Below, piece by piece: positions 46,633-56,016 of a stretch of DNA of 64,000 nt. Source of the stretch: Shewanella fidelis ATCC BAA-318 (lineage in GTDB: Bacteria; Pseudomonadota; Gammaproteobacteria; Enterobacterales; Shewanellaceae); NCBI RefSeq assembly GCF_000518605.1, contig NZ_KI912462.1:46528-110527 (forward strand), given 5' to 3'. The position numbers were made by a program, and so were the translations under genes. Position 1 is the first letter of the stretch, and each line of letters opens with the position of its first letter. A model generated the notes under the pieces. It had not been told where the DNA came from. It ran no database searches and worked only from the letters and a program-made list of their open reading frames with translations.

Positions 46633-47502
46633 ATGCAACTCAGTCAAGAAGATAGAATTTCTCCACAAGAAAAAGGTTCAAGTACCAATGGCCTAGCGAT
46701 TATCGCGATTATCGCCGTTGTGGCACTATCAGCAGGCGGCTACTACTATCTTAGCGGTAATGAAAAGCCCGCCGAACCGCAAATTATTGCACCAGTCGTC
46801 ATTCCAGATCCTGTGCCAGAACAGCCACTTGAAACCGAAGCTGTGCCAGAGCCTGAGGTTGTTGAAGTGATACCAGAACCAGTACAACTTCCTGAAGTTG
46901 AGCCAACACCTGAGCCTGAACCACTGCCAGCGCTGAGTGATAGTGACGCATATGTACAAAAGCAAGTTACAGCAGTTGCTGATGGTATGGCAATTGAACC
47001 ACTGCTAATTGAAGATAATGTTATCCGTCAATTCGTAGTATTTGTCGATAATCTGGCCCAAGGTGAGCTAGCGCGCAAAGTCAGCCCACTGAAATCACCG
47101 AGTACGAGTTTTACGGCATCTGATATTGCCAACAAGACCTATATCGATCCTGACAGCTATCATAGATATGATCTTTACGCTGACTTTTTGGCAAGCCTTA
47201 ATGATGAGGAGTTAGCTAAAACTTACAAACAGGTTACACCGCTACTCAATGAAGCTTTCGCAGAGCTAGGCTACAGCCAAACAACTTTCGATGAGCGTAT
47301 GCAACAAGCTATTGATGTGATGTTAGATGCACCAATTATCGAGCAACCAATTGAACTAGATGGTGTAAGTGTTAACTATCAATTTGTTGATCCTAAGCTT
47401 GAAGCACTGCCGAATGCACAAAAACTGATGGTGCGTATGGGCCCAGAAAATGCCCGCAAAGTAAAAGCAGCACTTCGCCGCCTGCAACAGCAGCTAAATT
47501 AA
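46633..47502 (+). CDS. DUF3014 domain protein
   Basis: This 289-aa protein has a single membrane helix near residues 22-45 (LAIIAIIAVVALSAGGYYYL), then a Pro/Glu-rich linker (many PEPVxxPEPEP units, about 50-105) and a C-terminal DUF3014 domain beginning near QFVVFVDNLAQGELARK. A GAGGAG ribosome site precedes the ATG. It is probably anchored in the inner membrane with a periplasmic domain. Function unknown. Confidence 0.85.
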   Translation: MQLSQEDRISPQEKGSSTNGLAIIAIIAVVALSAGGYYYLSGNEKPAEPQIIAPVVIPDPVPEQPLETEAVPEPEVVEVIPEPVQLPEVEPTPEPEPLPALSDSDAYVQKQVTAVADGMAIEPLLIEDNVIRQFVVFVDNLAQGELARKVSPLKSPSTSFTASDIANKTYIDPDSYHRYDLYADFLASLNDEELAKTYKQVTPLLNEAFAELGYSQTTFDERMQQAIDVMLDAPIIEQPIELDGVSVNYQFVDPKLEALPNAQKLMVRMGPENARKVKAALRRLQQQLN

Positions 47503-47517
47503 TAACTCATTAGACTA

Positions 47518-47543
47518 TCTAGGCGTAAGGAATTACGCCTAGA
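47518..47543. terminator. Long hairpin between the DUF3014 gene and the aryl-polyene operon
   Basis: TCTAGGCGTAA, loop GGAA and TTACGCCTAGA form a perfect 11-bp stem with a stable GNRA tetraloop, 16 bases after the DUF3014 stop. No T run follows. It probably insulates the operon that starts about 200 bp later. Confidence 0.6.
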
Positions 47544-47741
47544 AAGCCACAGTATTTAACCTTATAGCTACCTATTAGTATCAATCGTATCGCAAAAGAG
47601 CTTATTACCGTCACGTTTAATGATGTAGAATAGCTGCCATTACCATTTACTTTGGCTAGAGACGCCAGAAAGTTTCAACGCCAAGTGATTTATTACAAAT
47701 CAGGTCAATACGAAAGGATATTCGTATCTGAGGCAGTGCAT

Positions 47742-48461
47742 TTGAAGTTCAGCATTCTTTCATGGGGCGCATGGTCGCCACAATATCAACAAGCCGCTGA
47801 TTGGCTACACTGGCAAAGCGAAGCCACAGAAGATGCAGCGCCAAGTTCCGCTGCTCCCAAATTGGCACATGTGCCAGCAATGCAGCGTAGACGTCTAAGT
47901 AAACTCACAAAAATTGTTCTTGAAGCCGTGCATCAATGCGCACCAAAACCGCAATGCCGCAGCATTTTTGCATCACAACACGGTGAAATTAATCGCACTA
48001 TCGACCTGCTCAACAACATTGTCGAAGGTGAAGCATTATCACCAACCGGCTTTAGTCAATCAGTACATAATACGGCCAGTGGTATATTCAGCATATTCAA
48101 TGGTAACCGCGCCGCATCTACTTCCATTGCCGCTGGTAGCAATACATTTTCCCAAGCCTTTATTGAGGCCTATGCGCAACTGCATAGCAATCCAGAGCCA
48201 CTACTATTAGTCTATGCCGACGAGCCCGTACCGCAGGTATATAGCCAATTTGCCTCACAACCAGAATGGCCTATCGCCATTGCATTTGTACTTGCACCAG
48301 CGGATGTAAACCAAGACAAAGTCGCAACCCTCAAGCTCAGTGCTCAAACTCAAACTGAAGTAACCGAGTTGCACTACGGCCAACTGCTCGCTAGCTTAGC
48401 CGCTAACGAGCCACTAACTGGGCGACTTTCTGGCTGGCACTGGGAGCTAAATTGTGACTAA
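47742..48461 (+). CDS. Degenerate beta-ketoacyl synthase-like protein (aryl polyene cluster)
   Basis: This 239-aa protein resembles the N-terminal half of a ketosynthase. Where active enzymes have a TACSS motif it reads STSIAAGSN, so the catalytic cysteine is absent, and the histidine-bearing second half is missing. It may serve a structural or chain-length role. TTG 47742 gives MKFSILSWGAWSP, the usual start of this family, with TGAGG 8 bases upstream; a longer frame begins at TTG 47652. It opens the operon, and the next gene overlaps by 8 bp. Confidence 0.82.
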   Translation: MKFSILSWGAWSPQYQQAADWLHWQSEATEDAAPSSAAPKLAHVPAMQRRRLSKLTKIVLEAVHQCAPKPQCRSIFASQHGEINRTIDLLNNIVEGEALSPTGFSQSVHNTASGIFSIFNGNRAASTSIAAGSNTFSQAFIEAYAQLHSNPEPLLLVYADEPVPQVYSQFASQPEWPIAIAFVLAPADVNQDKVATLKLSAQTQTEVTELHYGQLLASLAANEPLTGRLSGWHWELNCD

Positions 48462-49287
48462 AGCCACAGTAGAAAAAACCATGCAATTTCGGCAACCTCG
48501 AGCCAAAAAACTGACCGGCATCGCTTATCTGCCGCGCTGGATAGGTGGCACTCTGTGTTATATGTCGTTCGGTTTAGGTGGGCTATTGAGCTCGCTAACC
48601 ATATTACCAATTTTACGATTCTGGCCCGGTACCCGCCAACAACGCATTGAACGCGTTCAGCTGGCAGTGCACATCATGTTTAAGGGCTTTGTACGCATGA
48701 TGAGTTGGGTTGGCCTGATTAGCGTGAAGTATCAAGATATAAGCCGTCTCAGTAACGCCAAAGGCATGATCGTTACCGCTAACCATCCGACCTTAATTGA
48801 TGTGGTGGTATTGATAAGCTTAATGCCAAACGCGGGCTGTATTGTCAAACAAGGTCTGTGGCGGAATCCATTCTTACGCGGCGTTGTTTCATGTGCCGGT
48901 TATATTCCTAACCGCGGTGCAGAACTGCTACTTGAAGACTGTAAATCGGTACTTGCACGCGGCACCAACCTCATTATTTTCCCTGAAGGGACTCGCACCG
49001 TTATTGGTGAGAAAATAAACCCATTCGCCAGAGGTGCAGCCAATATCACCCTGCGCACGCAAAGCGATCTATTGCCAGTGTTTTTAAAAACCAATACCGT
49101 TGGCTTTAGTAAGCAGCAAAAATGGTATCAACTTCCGCGACGCACTATTGGAATTGATATTGAAATTGGCGAAACCTTTGAATATTTGCGTTATGATGCT
49201 GCCGCAGGTGGCGATGCAAAAATGGCGCGACAAATGACACGCGACCTAGAAAACTACTATAAACAACAATTAGATAGATACTTATGA
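48454..49287 (+). CDS. Lysophospholipid acyltransferase-family protein
   Basis: This 277-aa membrane-associated acyltransferase of the PlsC type has the catalytic NHPTLIDVV (H-x4-D) motif and FPEGTRT for the phosphate site. An N-terminal hydrophobic segment anchors it. In aryl-polyene clusters such a protein is thought to join the polyene or a fatty acid to a lipid. It starts at GTG within the previous gene (8-bp overlap) and overlaps the ACP gene by 4 bp. Confidence 0.9.
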   Translation: MTKATVEKTMQFRQPRAKKLTGIAYLPRWIGGTLCYMSFGLGGLLSSLTILPILRFWPGTRQQRIERVQLAVHIMFKGFVRMMSWVGLISVKYQDISRLSNAKGMIVTANHPTLIDVVVLISLMPNAGCIVKQGLWRNPFLRGVVSCAGYIPNRGAELLLEDCKSVLARGTNLIIFPEGTRTVIGEKINPFARGAANITLRTQSDLLPVFLKTNTVGFSKQQKWYQLPRRTIGIDIEIGETFEYLRYDAAAGGDAKMARQMTRDLENYYKQQLDRYL

Positions 49288-49538
49288 GCTTAGATAACGA
49301 AATTAAACAACTGATCATCGACTGCCTTGACCTTGAAGACGTCAGCATTGATGACATCGACTCTGAAGCCCCACTATTTGGTGAGGGTCTAGGGCTCGAC
49401 TCAATTGACGCACTAGAACTAGGTTTAGCAATTAAAAAGCAGTTTGATATCAAAATCGAAGCGAACTCTGATGCAACCAAACAGCACTTTTACAGTGTTG
49501 CTAGCCTAGTCAGCTTTATCGAGTCACAACGAGCCTAG
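49284..49538 (+). CDS. Acyl carrier protein 1
   Basis: This is an 84-aa acyl carrier protein. The phosphopantetheine attachment site is S40 in LGLDSIDALEL. It is acidic and helical as expected. It overlaps the acyltransferase stop by 4 bp and is followed by a second carrier protein after 8 bp. Paired carrier proteins are typical of aryl-polyene operons. Confidence 0.93.
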   Translation: MSLDNEIKQLIIDCLDLEDVSIDDIDSEAPLFGEGLGLDSIDALELGLAIKKQFDIKIEANSDATKQHFYSVASLVSFIESQRA

Positions 49539-49546
49539 GAGGAAGT

Positions 49547-49795
49547 ATGCAAACTCGTGAACAGATCCTAGACATGCTCACCCAAATTCTTGTCGACGAA
49601 TTTGAAATTGATGCTGACGATATCACGCTTGAAGCATCACTTTATCAAGAGCTTGATTTAGACAGTATTGATGCGGTTGACTTAGTGATTAAGCTGCAAC
49701 AAATGACCGGCAAAAAAATCAAGCCAGAAGAGTTTAAGGCAGTAAGAACTGTCAACGATGTGGTTACTGCGATTGAAGGCTTAGTAAAAGAGTAA
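49547..49795 (+). CDS. Acyl carrier protein 2
   Basis: This is an 82-aa carrier protein with attachment serine S40 in LDLDSIDAVDL. GAGGA precedes its ATG. Its last base is shared with the start of the next gene. It differs clearly in sequence from the first carrier protein, so the two probably have different roles (for example starter loading and extension). Confidence 0.93.
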   Translation: MQTREQILDMLTQILVDEFEIDADDITLEASLYQELDLDSIDAVDLVIKLQQMTGKKIKPEEFKAVRTVNDVVTAIEGLVKE

Positions 49796-50343
49796 TGCGG
49801 CTGTTTTTGCAAATAGTGACTGCCACAATCGTTATCGCTTATCCGTTAGCGGTCTATTTTGGGCTGAACTATTTGCCAGCAGGCAGCATCGCCCTCGTCT
49901 TATGTGGTGTATTGGTTGTTAGGCTGTTACTACAACAGCAGCAAGTAAAAGCCCTATTGCTACCAATCATTGTTGGTATTAGCCTCACAGCAGGTAGTTT
50001 TATTGCTAAACAGCATGACTGGTTACTGTTGTACCCAGTGGTGATTAACCTGACCATGCTGAGCTTGTTTGGCTACTCGTTAAAGCGTGGACCGAGCATG
50101 ATTGAAAGGCTTGCTAGACTCAAAGAGCCTGAGCTACCCGATGCAGCGATTGGCTATCTAAACCGGGTAACCTTGTTATGGTGTGGCTTGTTTATTTTTA
50201 ATGGGGCAATGGCACTATATACGGCTCTGTATACTAGCCTGGAAACTTGGACCTTATACAACGGCTTGATCGCCTATCTGCTTATTGGCTCGCTACTTGG
50301 TGGCGAATGGTTATATCGAACATTTTGGTTAAAAAAGTCATGA
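49795..50343 (+). CDS. Small polytopic membrane protein of the aryl polyene cluster
   Basis: This 182-aa protein has about five membrane helices and no catalytic motif; it resembles the COG4648 group found in aryl-polyene clusters. The start codon shares a base with the previous stop codon, and its own stop overlaps the ligase start (ATGA). Its role, perhaps membrane organisation of the synthase, is unknown. Confidence 0.8.
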   Translation: MRLFLQIVTATIVIAYPLAVYFGLNYLPAGSIALVLCGVLVVRLLLQQQQVKALLLPIIVGISLTAGSFIAKQHDWLLLYPVVINLTMLSLFGYSLKRGPSMIERLARLKEPELPDAAIGYLNRVTLLWCGLFIFNGAMALYTALYTSLETWTLYNGLIAYLLIGSLLGGEWLYRTFWLKKS

Positions 50344-51719
50344 CGAATTTACTGAAAGCTTGGTTAAACCAAGGCCCTACAGCGCAGCAACTGATTAGCT
50401 TTAATCACCATGATATTGTCACTGGTTCGGCTTTTTGTGCCCAAGTGAATCAACTACATCAACAGTTACTTGCCGCAGAAGAGCAGCGTTGGTTACTTTG
50501 TAGTGATAGCAGTGACCTATTTGCTGTCGGCCTTTGTGCTGGTTTGCTTGCTGGTAAACAGGTGATTTTGCCAGCCAATGCCCAAGCAGGCACATTAAGT
50601 GAACTGACCCATGAATACGATGCAGTTATGGCCAATATGCCAATCTGCGAAGGCAAAGCTTTTATCCGCCTCGACAAAGAGCTCAATCCACCAGCGAGCA
50701 GTTGGCCGCAAGTACAAAGCTACGGCAAGCTGGTGCTATTCACCTCTGGTAGCAGCGGCAAACCCAAACGTGTCGTAAAAAGCATCGAGCAGCTCGATGC
50801 CGAGGTCAGTGTACTTGAGCACACTTTTGCTCAGCACTTACCTCATTGCAGCGTAATATCAACGGTGTCACACCAGCACATATACGGACTGCTATTTAAG
50901 ATCCTCTGGCCGTTAGCGGCAAGTCGTCCATTTTTAAGCGACTTAGTTGAATACCCAGAAACCTTAAGCTACTACGCTAACCTGTTTCCCAATCTGTGCC
51001 TGATCAGCAGCCCAGCACAACTATCTCGGCTACCTGATGCACTCGACAATGAAAAACAACTGCGTGCGCCAAGCTTAGTATTTAGCTCTGGCGGCCCGCT
51101 AAGTTATGCGGCATCAAAAGCGGTAGCTAACTGTTATGGCCAGCCACCTATAGAAGTATTTGGTAGCACCGAAACCGGCGGTATCGCTTATCGTCGTCAG
51201 CACACCGACAATGCTCATTGGCAAACCTTTGACTCTATAGAAATAGCCCAAGCCGAGTCTGATGGCGCGCTCATGCTCAAATCACCTTACCTACCCGACA
51301 ATGCTTGGCTAAAATGTGATGACAAAATTGAGCTACATAATGATGGTAAATTTAGCCTGCAAGGCCGCTTAGATCGCATTATCAAGGTCGAAGAGAAACG
51401 CCTATCGCTGGTGCAGATGGAATCATTATTAGAGAGCCACCCTTGGGTATCGAAAGCGGCATTAGTCATGCTTGAACAACCAAGAACTCAGCTTGGCGCT
51501 GCAATTGAGCTTACGCCTGCTGGCGTCGAACAACTTGAAGCCCATGGTAAATTGGCAATGAACAATCAGTTCAAAAATCACCTACTGAGCCAGTTTGAGC
51601 GTGTCACATTACCAAGACGCTGGCGCTACCCTGATGAGCTACCCGTTGATCAACAAGGTAAGCGAGTACAGGCTAATATGTTAGCCCTGTTTGATATCGA
51701 TAAGTTTAAAAGCAAATGA
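50340..51719 (+). CDS. AMP-dependent aryl/acyl ligase
   Basis: This 459-aa adenylate-forming enzyme has FTSGSSGKPKRVVKS as the AMP loop near 135-149, VFGSTETGGIAYR as the later core motif, and GRLDRIIKVEEKR before the C-terminal lid. It probably loads an aromatic starter acid on a carrier protein. The start is fixed by the 4-bp ATGA overlap with the membrane protein gene; an upstream in-frame ATG at 50247 lies inside that gene. Confidence 0.9.
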   Translation: MTNLLKAWLNQGPTAQQLISFNHHDIVTGSAFCAQVNQLHQQLLAAEEQRWLLCSDSSDLFAVGLCAGLLAGKQVILPANAQAGTLSELTHEYDAVMANMPICEGKAFIRLDKELNPPASSWPQVQSYGKLVLFTSGSSGKPKRVVKSIEQLDAEVSVLEHTFAQHLPHCSVISTVSHQHIYGLLFKILWPLAASRPFLSDLVEYPETLSYYANLFPNLCLISSPAQLSRLPDALDNEKQLRAPSLVFSSGGPLSYAASKAVANCYGQPPIEVFGSTETGGIAYRRQHTDNAHWQTFDSIEIAQAESDGALMLKSPYLPDNAWLKCDDKIELHNDGKFSLQGRLDRIIKVEEKRLSLVQMESLLESHPWVSKAALVMLEQPRTQLGAAIELTPAGVEQLEAHGKLAMNNQFKNHLLSQFERVTLPRRWRYPDELPVDQQGKRVQANMLALFDIDKFKSK

Positions 51720-52093
51720 TTACATCTACCCTGCCAACCATTATCAGTTTCGCAAGCACAGATGATAGCGCAACTTGGCGTCTTGATATCGCAGCGGATC
51801 TTAACTATTTCAATGGTCATTTTCCCGAGCAACCAGTGTTACCTGGGGTCACGCAACTCGATTGGGCAATTAAGCTTGGCTGCAACCATTTTGGCTATAA
51901 CGTCAATGTAGCGACTCTAGAGGTACTAAAGTTTCAACAGCTTATGTTGCCGGGTACTCAAGTTGAACTCGTCATTAGCCATAACCCTGCCAAGCAAAAG
52001 CTCACTTTTGCTTATAGCGAAGGTGACAAGCGCTTTGCTTCTGGGCGGATCGCGCTTAATTCAGATGTCTCAGCCACTGCGGTAAATAATTAA
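51716..52093 (+). CDS. 3-hydroxyacyl-ACP dehydratase-like hotdog protein
   Basis: This 125-aa hotdog-fold protein has the FabA/FabZ-like motif HFPEQPVLPG at 35-44, where the histidine is the expected catalytic residue. It would form the double bonds of the polyene with the second dehydratase of this operon. It overlaps the ligase stop by 4 bp and touches the glycosyltransferase start. Confidence 0.88.
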   Translation: MITSTLPTIISFASTDDSATWRLDIAADLNYFNGHFPEQPVLPGVTQLDWAIKLGCNHFGYNVNVATLEVLKFQQLMLPGTQVELVISHNPAKQKLTFAYSEGDKRFASGRIALNSDVSATAVNN

Positions 52094-53847
52094 TGCGTTT
52101 AGCTTTAGTCGTACCAAACTATAATCATCGCGGTGCAATTGAGCGCACGCTAGAAGCCCTTGCTGATTATCAGTTACCTTGTTACTTAGTTAATGACGGT
52201 AGCGATGATGAAACACGCTTTTTGCTTATCAAACTCGCAGAGAAATATGACTGGGTGACGCTTATCCATCACCCATACAATCGCGGCAAAGGAGCGGCGG
52301 TGATGACAGGCTTGCGCAGAGCCTACGCCGACGGTTTTACTCATGCGCTGCAAGTCGATGCCGATGGTCAGCATGACTTAGATGATATTCCCGCTATGAT
52401 TGAGCGGGCAAAATCTGCGCCTGAAGCCCTAATTTCAGGGCTACCACAATACGATGAGTCAGTGCCTAAAGGCCGCTTGTATGGCCGTTATATCACTCAT
52501 TTTTGGGTGTGGATAGAAACCCTAAGTTTTGACATTAAAGATTCCATGTGTGGCTTTCGGATCTATCCGCTTGCAGCCACAGAGAAGCTATTTTTAAGCC
52601 ATTCACTGGGTGAGCGCATGGATTTCGATATCGAAGTCTTAGTGCGGCTATACTGGCAAGGGGTGACAATTATTCACCTGCCGACCCGAGTCATTTATCC
52701 TGAAGATGGCGTTAGTCACTTCCAAGGTCTTAAAGACAATGTGCGCATATCATTAATGCACAGTAAATTGTTTTTCGGCATGTTATCACGCCAACCAAAG
52801 CGACTGCTCAACAAAGTCAAACAACTCTTTGTCGCCTCAAATAAAAACAAGCATTGGTCGAACATGAGCGAGCGTGGCAGCTATTGGGGCATCAAGCTCA
52901 TTGCCGACAGTTACCGCCTTGGTGGTCACTGGTTATGTCGTGCAATTATGTACCCAGTGATTGTGTACTTTTTTATCACTGGCAGCACTGCAAGGGCTGC
53001 ATCAAAGCAGTTTTTGACTCATGTTCAGCAGCAACAACCCAATCATCCGCAACTAAATAATCCTGTCAGTTGGTATGACAGCCTTAAACACTTTTTTGCC
53101 TTTGGTAACGCCGCTCTCGATAGAATCGATGCTTGGTGCGATCGCATTAAGCTGGATCAAGTGGATTTTCCCAACCGAGAGATGCTGGCTAATGAGCTAG
53201 CCGCAGGCAATGGTGCCGTGTTGCTGGTGTCGCATTTAGGTAACTTAGAGCTGTGTCGGGCAATTTCAATCCATCAGCGTAAAGTTAAGGTCAATGTAAT
53301 GGTGTTGACCGAGAACGCCGAAAATTTTAACCGTGTGCTCAAGCAGCTCAACCCCGACAGTGCACTTAATCTAATACAAGTTACCGAGCTCGGGCCAAGC
53401 ACCTCCATGCTACTACAGCAAAAAGTTGATAATGGTGAGCTCGTTGTCATTGCCGGTGATCGCACCTCATCGCAAACAGCAGGTCGCGTTGTTTATCAAG
53501 ACTTTCTTGGTGAGCCAGCGCCGTTTCCACAAGGTCCATTTATTTTGGCAGGACTACTAGACTGTCCGGTATATACCATGTTCTGCCTACGCCAAAACGG
53601 CCGCTACCATGTGCATTTAGAGCACTTTGCCGACACCTTAAAAGGCCCTAGAGCGGGTCGTGCACAGCGCATCGAACAAGCAGTAACAGAGTTTAGTACT
53701 CGCTTAGCGCAGCACGCATTAAGCGAACCGCTGCAATGGTTTAATTTTTATGATTTTTGGCGTAAAGATGAGCAAACTCAGCGCACAAACGCCAACACTA
53801 GTGATTGCAGTAATAGCTGCAATAGCAAAGGACAAGCAAGCAAATGA
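52093..53847 (+). CDS. Glycosyltransferase 2 / LpxL-type acyltransferase fusion
   Basis: This 584-aa two-domain protein has an N-terminal GT-A domain (about 1-235) with YLVNDGSDDET and the metal motif DADGQHDLDD. The C-terminal domain (about 280-560) resembles LpxL/HtrB acyltransferases, with SHLGNLELCR around residue 381 supplying the H-x4-E motif and AGDRTS later. It could glycosylate and acylate the polyene or its lipid carrier. It overlaps the ammonia-lyase gene by 4 bp. Confidence 0.9.
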   Translation: MRLALVVPNYNHRGAIERTLEALADYQLPCYLVNDGSDDETRFLLIKLAEKYDWVTLIHHPYNRGKGAAVMTGLRRAYADGFTHALQVDADGQHDLDDIPAMIERAKSAPEALISGLPQYDESVPKGRLYGRYITHFWVWIETLSFDIKDSMCGFRIYPLAATEKLFLSHSLGERMDFDIEVLVRLYWQGVTIIHLPTRVIYPEDGVSHFQGLKDNVRISLMHSKLFFGMLSRQPKRLLNKVKQLFVASNKNKHWSNMSERGSYWGIKLIADSYRLGGHWLCRAIMYPVIVYFFITGSTARAASKQFLTHVQQQQPNHPQLNNPVSWYDSLKHFFAFGNAALDRIDAWCDRIKLDQVDFPNREMLANELAAGNGAVLLVSHLGNLELCRAISIHQRKVKVNVMVLTENAENFNRVLKQLNPDSALNLIQVTELGPSTSMLLQQKVDNGELVVIAGDRTSSQTAGRVVYQDFLGEPAPFPQGPFILAGLLDCPVYTMFCLRQNGRYHVHLEHFADTLKGPRAGRAQRIEQAVTEFSTRLAQHALSEPLQWFNFYDFWRKDEQTQRTNANTSDCSNSCNSKGQASK

Positions 53848-55406
53848 TCCAAGACACTACGCCTCAACTACCAGCGGTAACATTTGGTTATAACAGCCTA
53901 TCTCTCGAAGATGTCGTTGCCATTGCCAAAGGCGCAAAAGCTCAGCTCAACCAAACTGCTGAGTATCGCAGCTATATTCAAAAAGGCGCACAATTCATTG
54001 ATAGCCTGTTACAAGAGGAAGGTGTGGTCTACGGCGTAACAACAGGCTACGGTGACTCTTGCACAGTAACTGTGGGCCTAGATTTGGTGCATGAACTACC
54101 GTTGCATTTAACTCGCTTTCACGGCTGCGGCATGGGTGAAATACTCTCACCAATGCAAGCTCGTGCTGTTATGGCTTGCCGCTTAAGCTCGTTAGCCATT
54201 GGTAAGTCAGGAGTTAGCTACGAGCTATTACAGCGCATTGAGACGCTACTTAACCTTGATATTACTCCGGTGATCCCAGAAGAAGGCTCAGTAGGCGCAA
54301 GTGGCGACTTAACCCCACTGTCTTACCTTGCAGCAGTGCTCGTAGGTGAACGAGATGTGATCTATCAAGGTCTGCGCCGCCCAACAAGCGAAGTCTATCA
54401 AGAGCTAAACATAACGCCATTAAAACTGCGTCCAAAAGAGGGCTTAGCCTTAATGAATGGCACTGCGGTAATGACTGCCCTAGCCTGCTTAGCCTACGAT
54501 AGAGCCCAATATATAGCGCGCTTAGCGAGCCGTATTACCGCCATGGCATCGCTTACCTTAAAAGGTAACTCTAACCATTTTGATGATATTTTGTTTGCCG
54601 CTAAGCCACATCCAGGGCAAAACCAAATTGCAGCTTGGATCCGTGAAGACTTGAATCATCATGTTCATCCGCGCAACTCTGATCGACTACAAGATAGATA
54701 TTCTATTCGCTGTGCACCACATGTAATTGGCGTATTACAAGATGCGCTGCCCTTTATGCGTCAGTTCATAGAAACTGAACTTAACAGTGCTAACGACAAT
54801 CCCATTGTTGATGGTGAAGGTGAGCATGTCCTGCATGGTGGTCATTTCTATGGCGGGCATATTGCCTTTGCTATGGATGCAATGAAAAACGCCGTCGCCA
54901 ATATTGCTGATCTTATCGATCGTCAGATGGCGTTGGTCATGGATCAAAAATTCAATAACGGCTTACCTGCTAACTTATCGGCAGCAACCGGCGAGCGCAA
55001 AGCAATTAACCACGGCTTTAAAGCCGTACAAATTGGTGTCTCTGCATGGACGGCCGAAGCGCTAAAAAATACTATGCCCGCCAGTGTGTTCTCACGCTCT
55101 ACAGAATGCCATAACCAAGACAAAGTCAGCATGGGTACGATTTCAGCTCGGGATTGTATGCGGGTATTGCAACTAACTGAGCAAGTTGCTGCGGCGGCAC
55201 TATTGGCGATGTCGCAAGGTATTCGTCTGCGGATCATGCAACAAGAACTTGAAGCCAGCTCGCTCACCCACTCTTTGGCCGTGACTCTTGCCCAAGTTGA
55301 AGCTGATTTTGAACTGTTGACCGAAGATAGACCATTAGAGCAAACACTGCGTGCAACTGTAGACAAAATCCAACACGGTTACTGGGAAGTGTGCGGAAAA
55401 GAATAA
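53844..55406 (+). CDS. Aromatic amino-acid ammonia-lyase (HAL/TAL family)
   Basis: This 520-aa enzyme forms the MIO electrophile from A152-S153-G154 in SVGASGDLTPLS. Conserved family regions include TGYGDS and the late SRSTECHNQDKVSMGT. At the substrate-selectivity position it reads F92-H93 (TRFHGCGMGE), whereas histidine lyases read S-H, so histidine may not be the substrate. An aromatic cinnamate-type acid made here would be a natural polyene starter. It lies between the fusion protein and the thioesterase genes. Confidence 0.9.
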   Translation: MIQDTTPQLPAVTFGYNSLSLEDVVAIAKGAKAQLNQTAEYRSYIQKGAQFIDSLLQEEGVVYGVTTGYGDSCTVTVGLDLVHELPLHLTRFHGCGMGEILSPMQARAVMACRLSSLAIGKSGVSYELLQRIETLLNLDITPVIPEEGSVGASGDLTPLSYLAAVLVGERDVIYQGLRRPTSEVYQELNITPLKLRPKEGLALMNGTAVMTALACLAYDRAQYIARLASRITAMASLTLKGNSNHFDDILFAAKPHPGQNQIAAWIREDLNHHVHPRNSDRLQDRYSIRCAPHVIGVLQDALPFMRQFIETELNSANDNPIVDGEGEHVLHGGHFYGGHIAFAMDAMKNAVANIADLIDRQMALVMDQKFNNGLPANLSAATGERKAINHGFKAVQIGVSAWTAEALKNTMPASVFSRSTECHNQDKVSMGTISARDCMRVLQLTEQVAAAALLAMSQGIRLRIMQQELEASSLTHSLAVTLAQVEADFELLTEDRPLEQTLRATVDKIQHGYWEVCGKE

Positions 55407-55417
55407 GGACATTGCGA

Positions 55418-55570
55418 ATGAAAGGCATTTTACACGCAGAAATGGAAGTCGAAATTCCGTTCCACGATGTCGATTCGATGGGTGATAACTGTTGGCATGG
55501 TAACTGTTTGCATAGTAACTGGGTGTGCAGCACGCAAGTTCATCATGGTTTCAATCGAGGTATCAGCTAA
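55418..55570 (+). pseudogene. Duplicated 5' end of the thioesterase gene, 50-codon open frame
   Basis: This frame starts MKGILHAEMEVEIPFHDVDSMG, the same first 22 residues as the thioesterase gene 152 bp downstream. Homology continues faintly (CWHGN) after small insertions, then the frame runs into unrelated sequence and stops. Its stop codon TAA shares a base with the ATG of the full gene. AAGGAC serves as its ribosome site, so it may be translated and coupled to the real gene. It is most simply a decayed partial duplication. Confidence 0.78.
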
Positions 55571-56016
55571 TGAAAGGCATTTTACACGCAGAAATGGAAG
55601 TTGAAATTCCGTTTCACGATGTCGATTCGATGGGGATCACTTGGCATGGTAACTACTTACGCTACTTTGAATTAGTGCGCTGTAAACTGCTAGATAAAAT
55701 CGAGTATGGCTATCGAGCAATGCAAGCTTCTGGCTATAGCTGGCCAATTGTTGATGTGCAAATTAAGTATGTTCAATCAAGCACTTTTGAGCAAAAAGTA
55801 CTGGTTAAAGCTGCACTGGTTGAGTGGGAAAACCGTCTTAAAATCAATTACCAAGTGCTTGATGCGCAAACCGGTAAACGCATCACAAAGGGTCATACCA
55901 TTCAAGCGGCTGTTGATATGCAAAATCAAGAGCTTTGCTTAGTAACGCCACAAGTATTCATGCAAAAAATTGCCCACCTGTTACCAACACCGGCTCAGGA
56001 GCAGAATGCATTGTGA
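55570..56016 (+). CDS. Acyl-CoA/ACP thioesterase, 4-hydroxybenzoyl-CoA thioesterase family
   Basis: This 148-aa hotdog thioesterase has the characteristic N-terminal motif HDVDSMGITWHGNYLRYFE, in which the aspartate is catalytic. ATG 55570 is chosen because GAGGT lies 9 bases upstream and the residues match the duplicated copy; a longer frame from 55525 is an artefact of that copy. It may proof-read or release polyene intermediates. Its stop overlaps the next gene by 4 bp. Confidence 0.88.
   Translation: MKGILHAEMEVEIPFHDVDSMGITWHGNYLRYFELVRCKLLDKIEYGYRAMQASGYSWPIVDVQIKYVQSSTFEQKVLVKAALVEWENRLKINYQVLDAQTGKRITKGHTIQAAVDMQNQELCLVTPQVFMQKIAHLLPTPAQEQNAL

Noticed and set aside
55525-55569. N-terminal extension of the thioesterase
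   Set aside because: It is part of the duplicated segment; ATG 55570 matches the family start and has GAGGT upstream.
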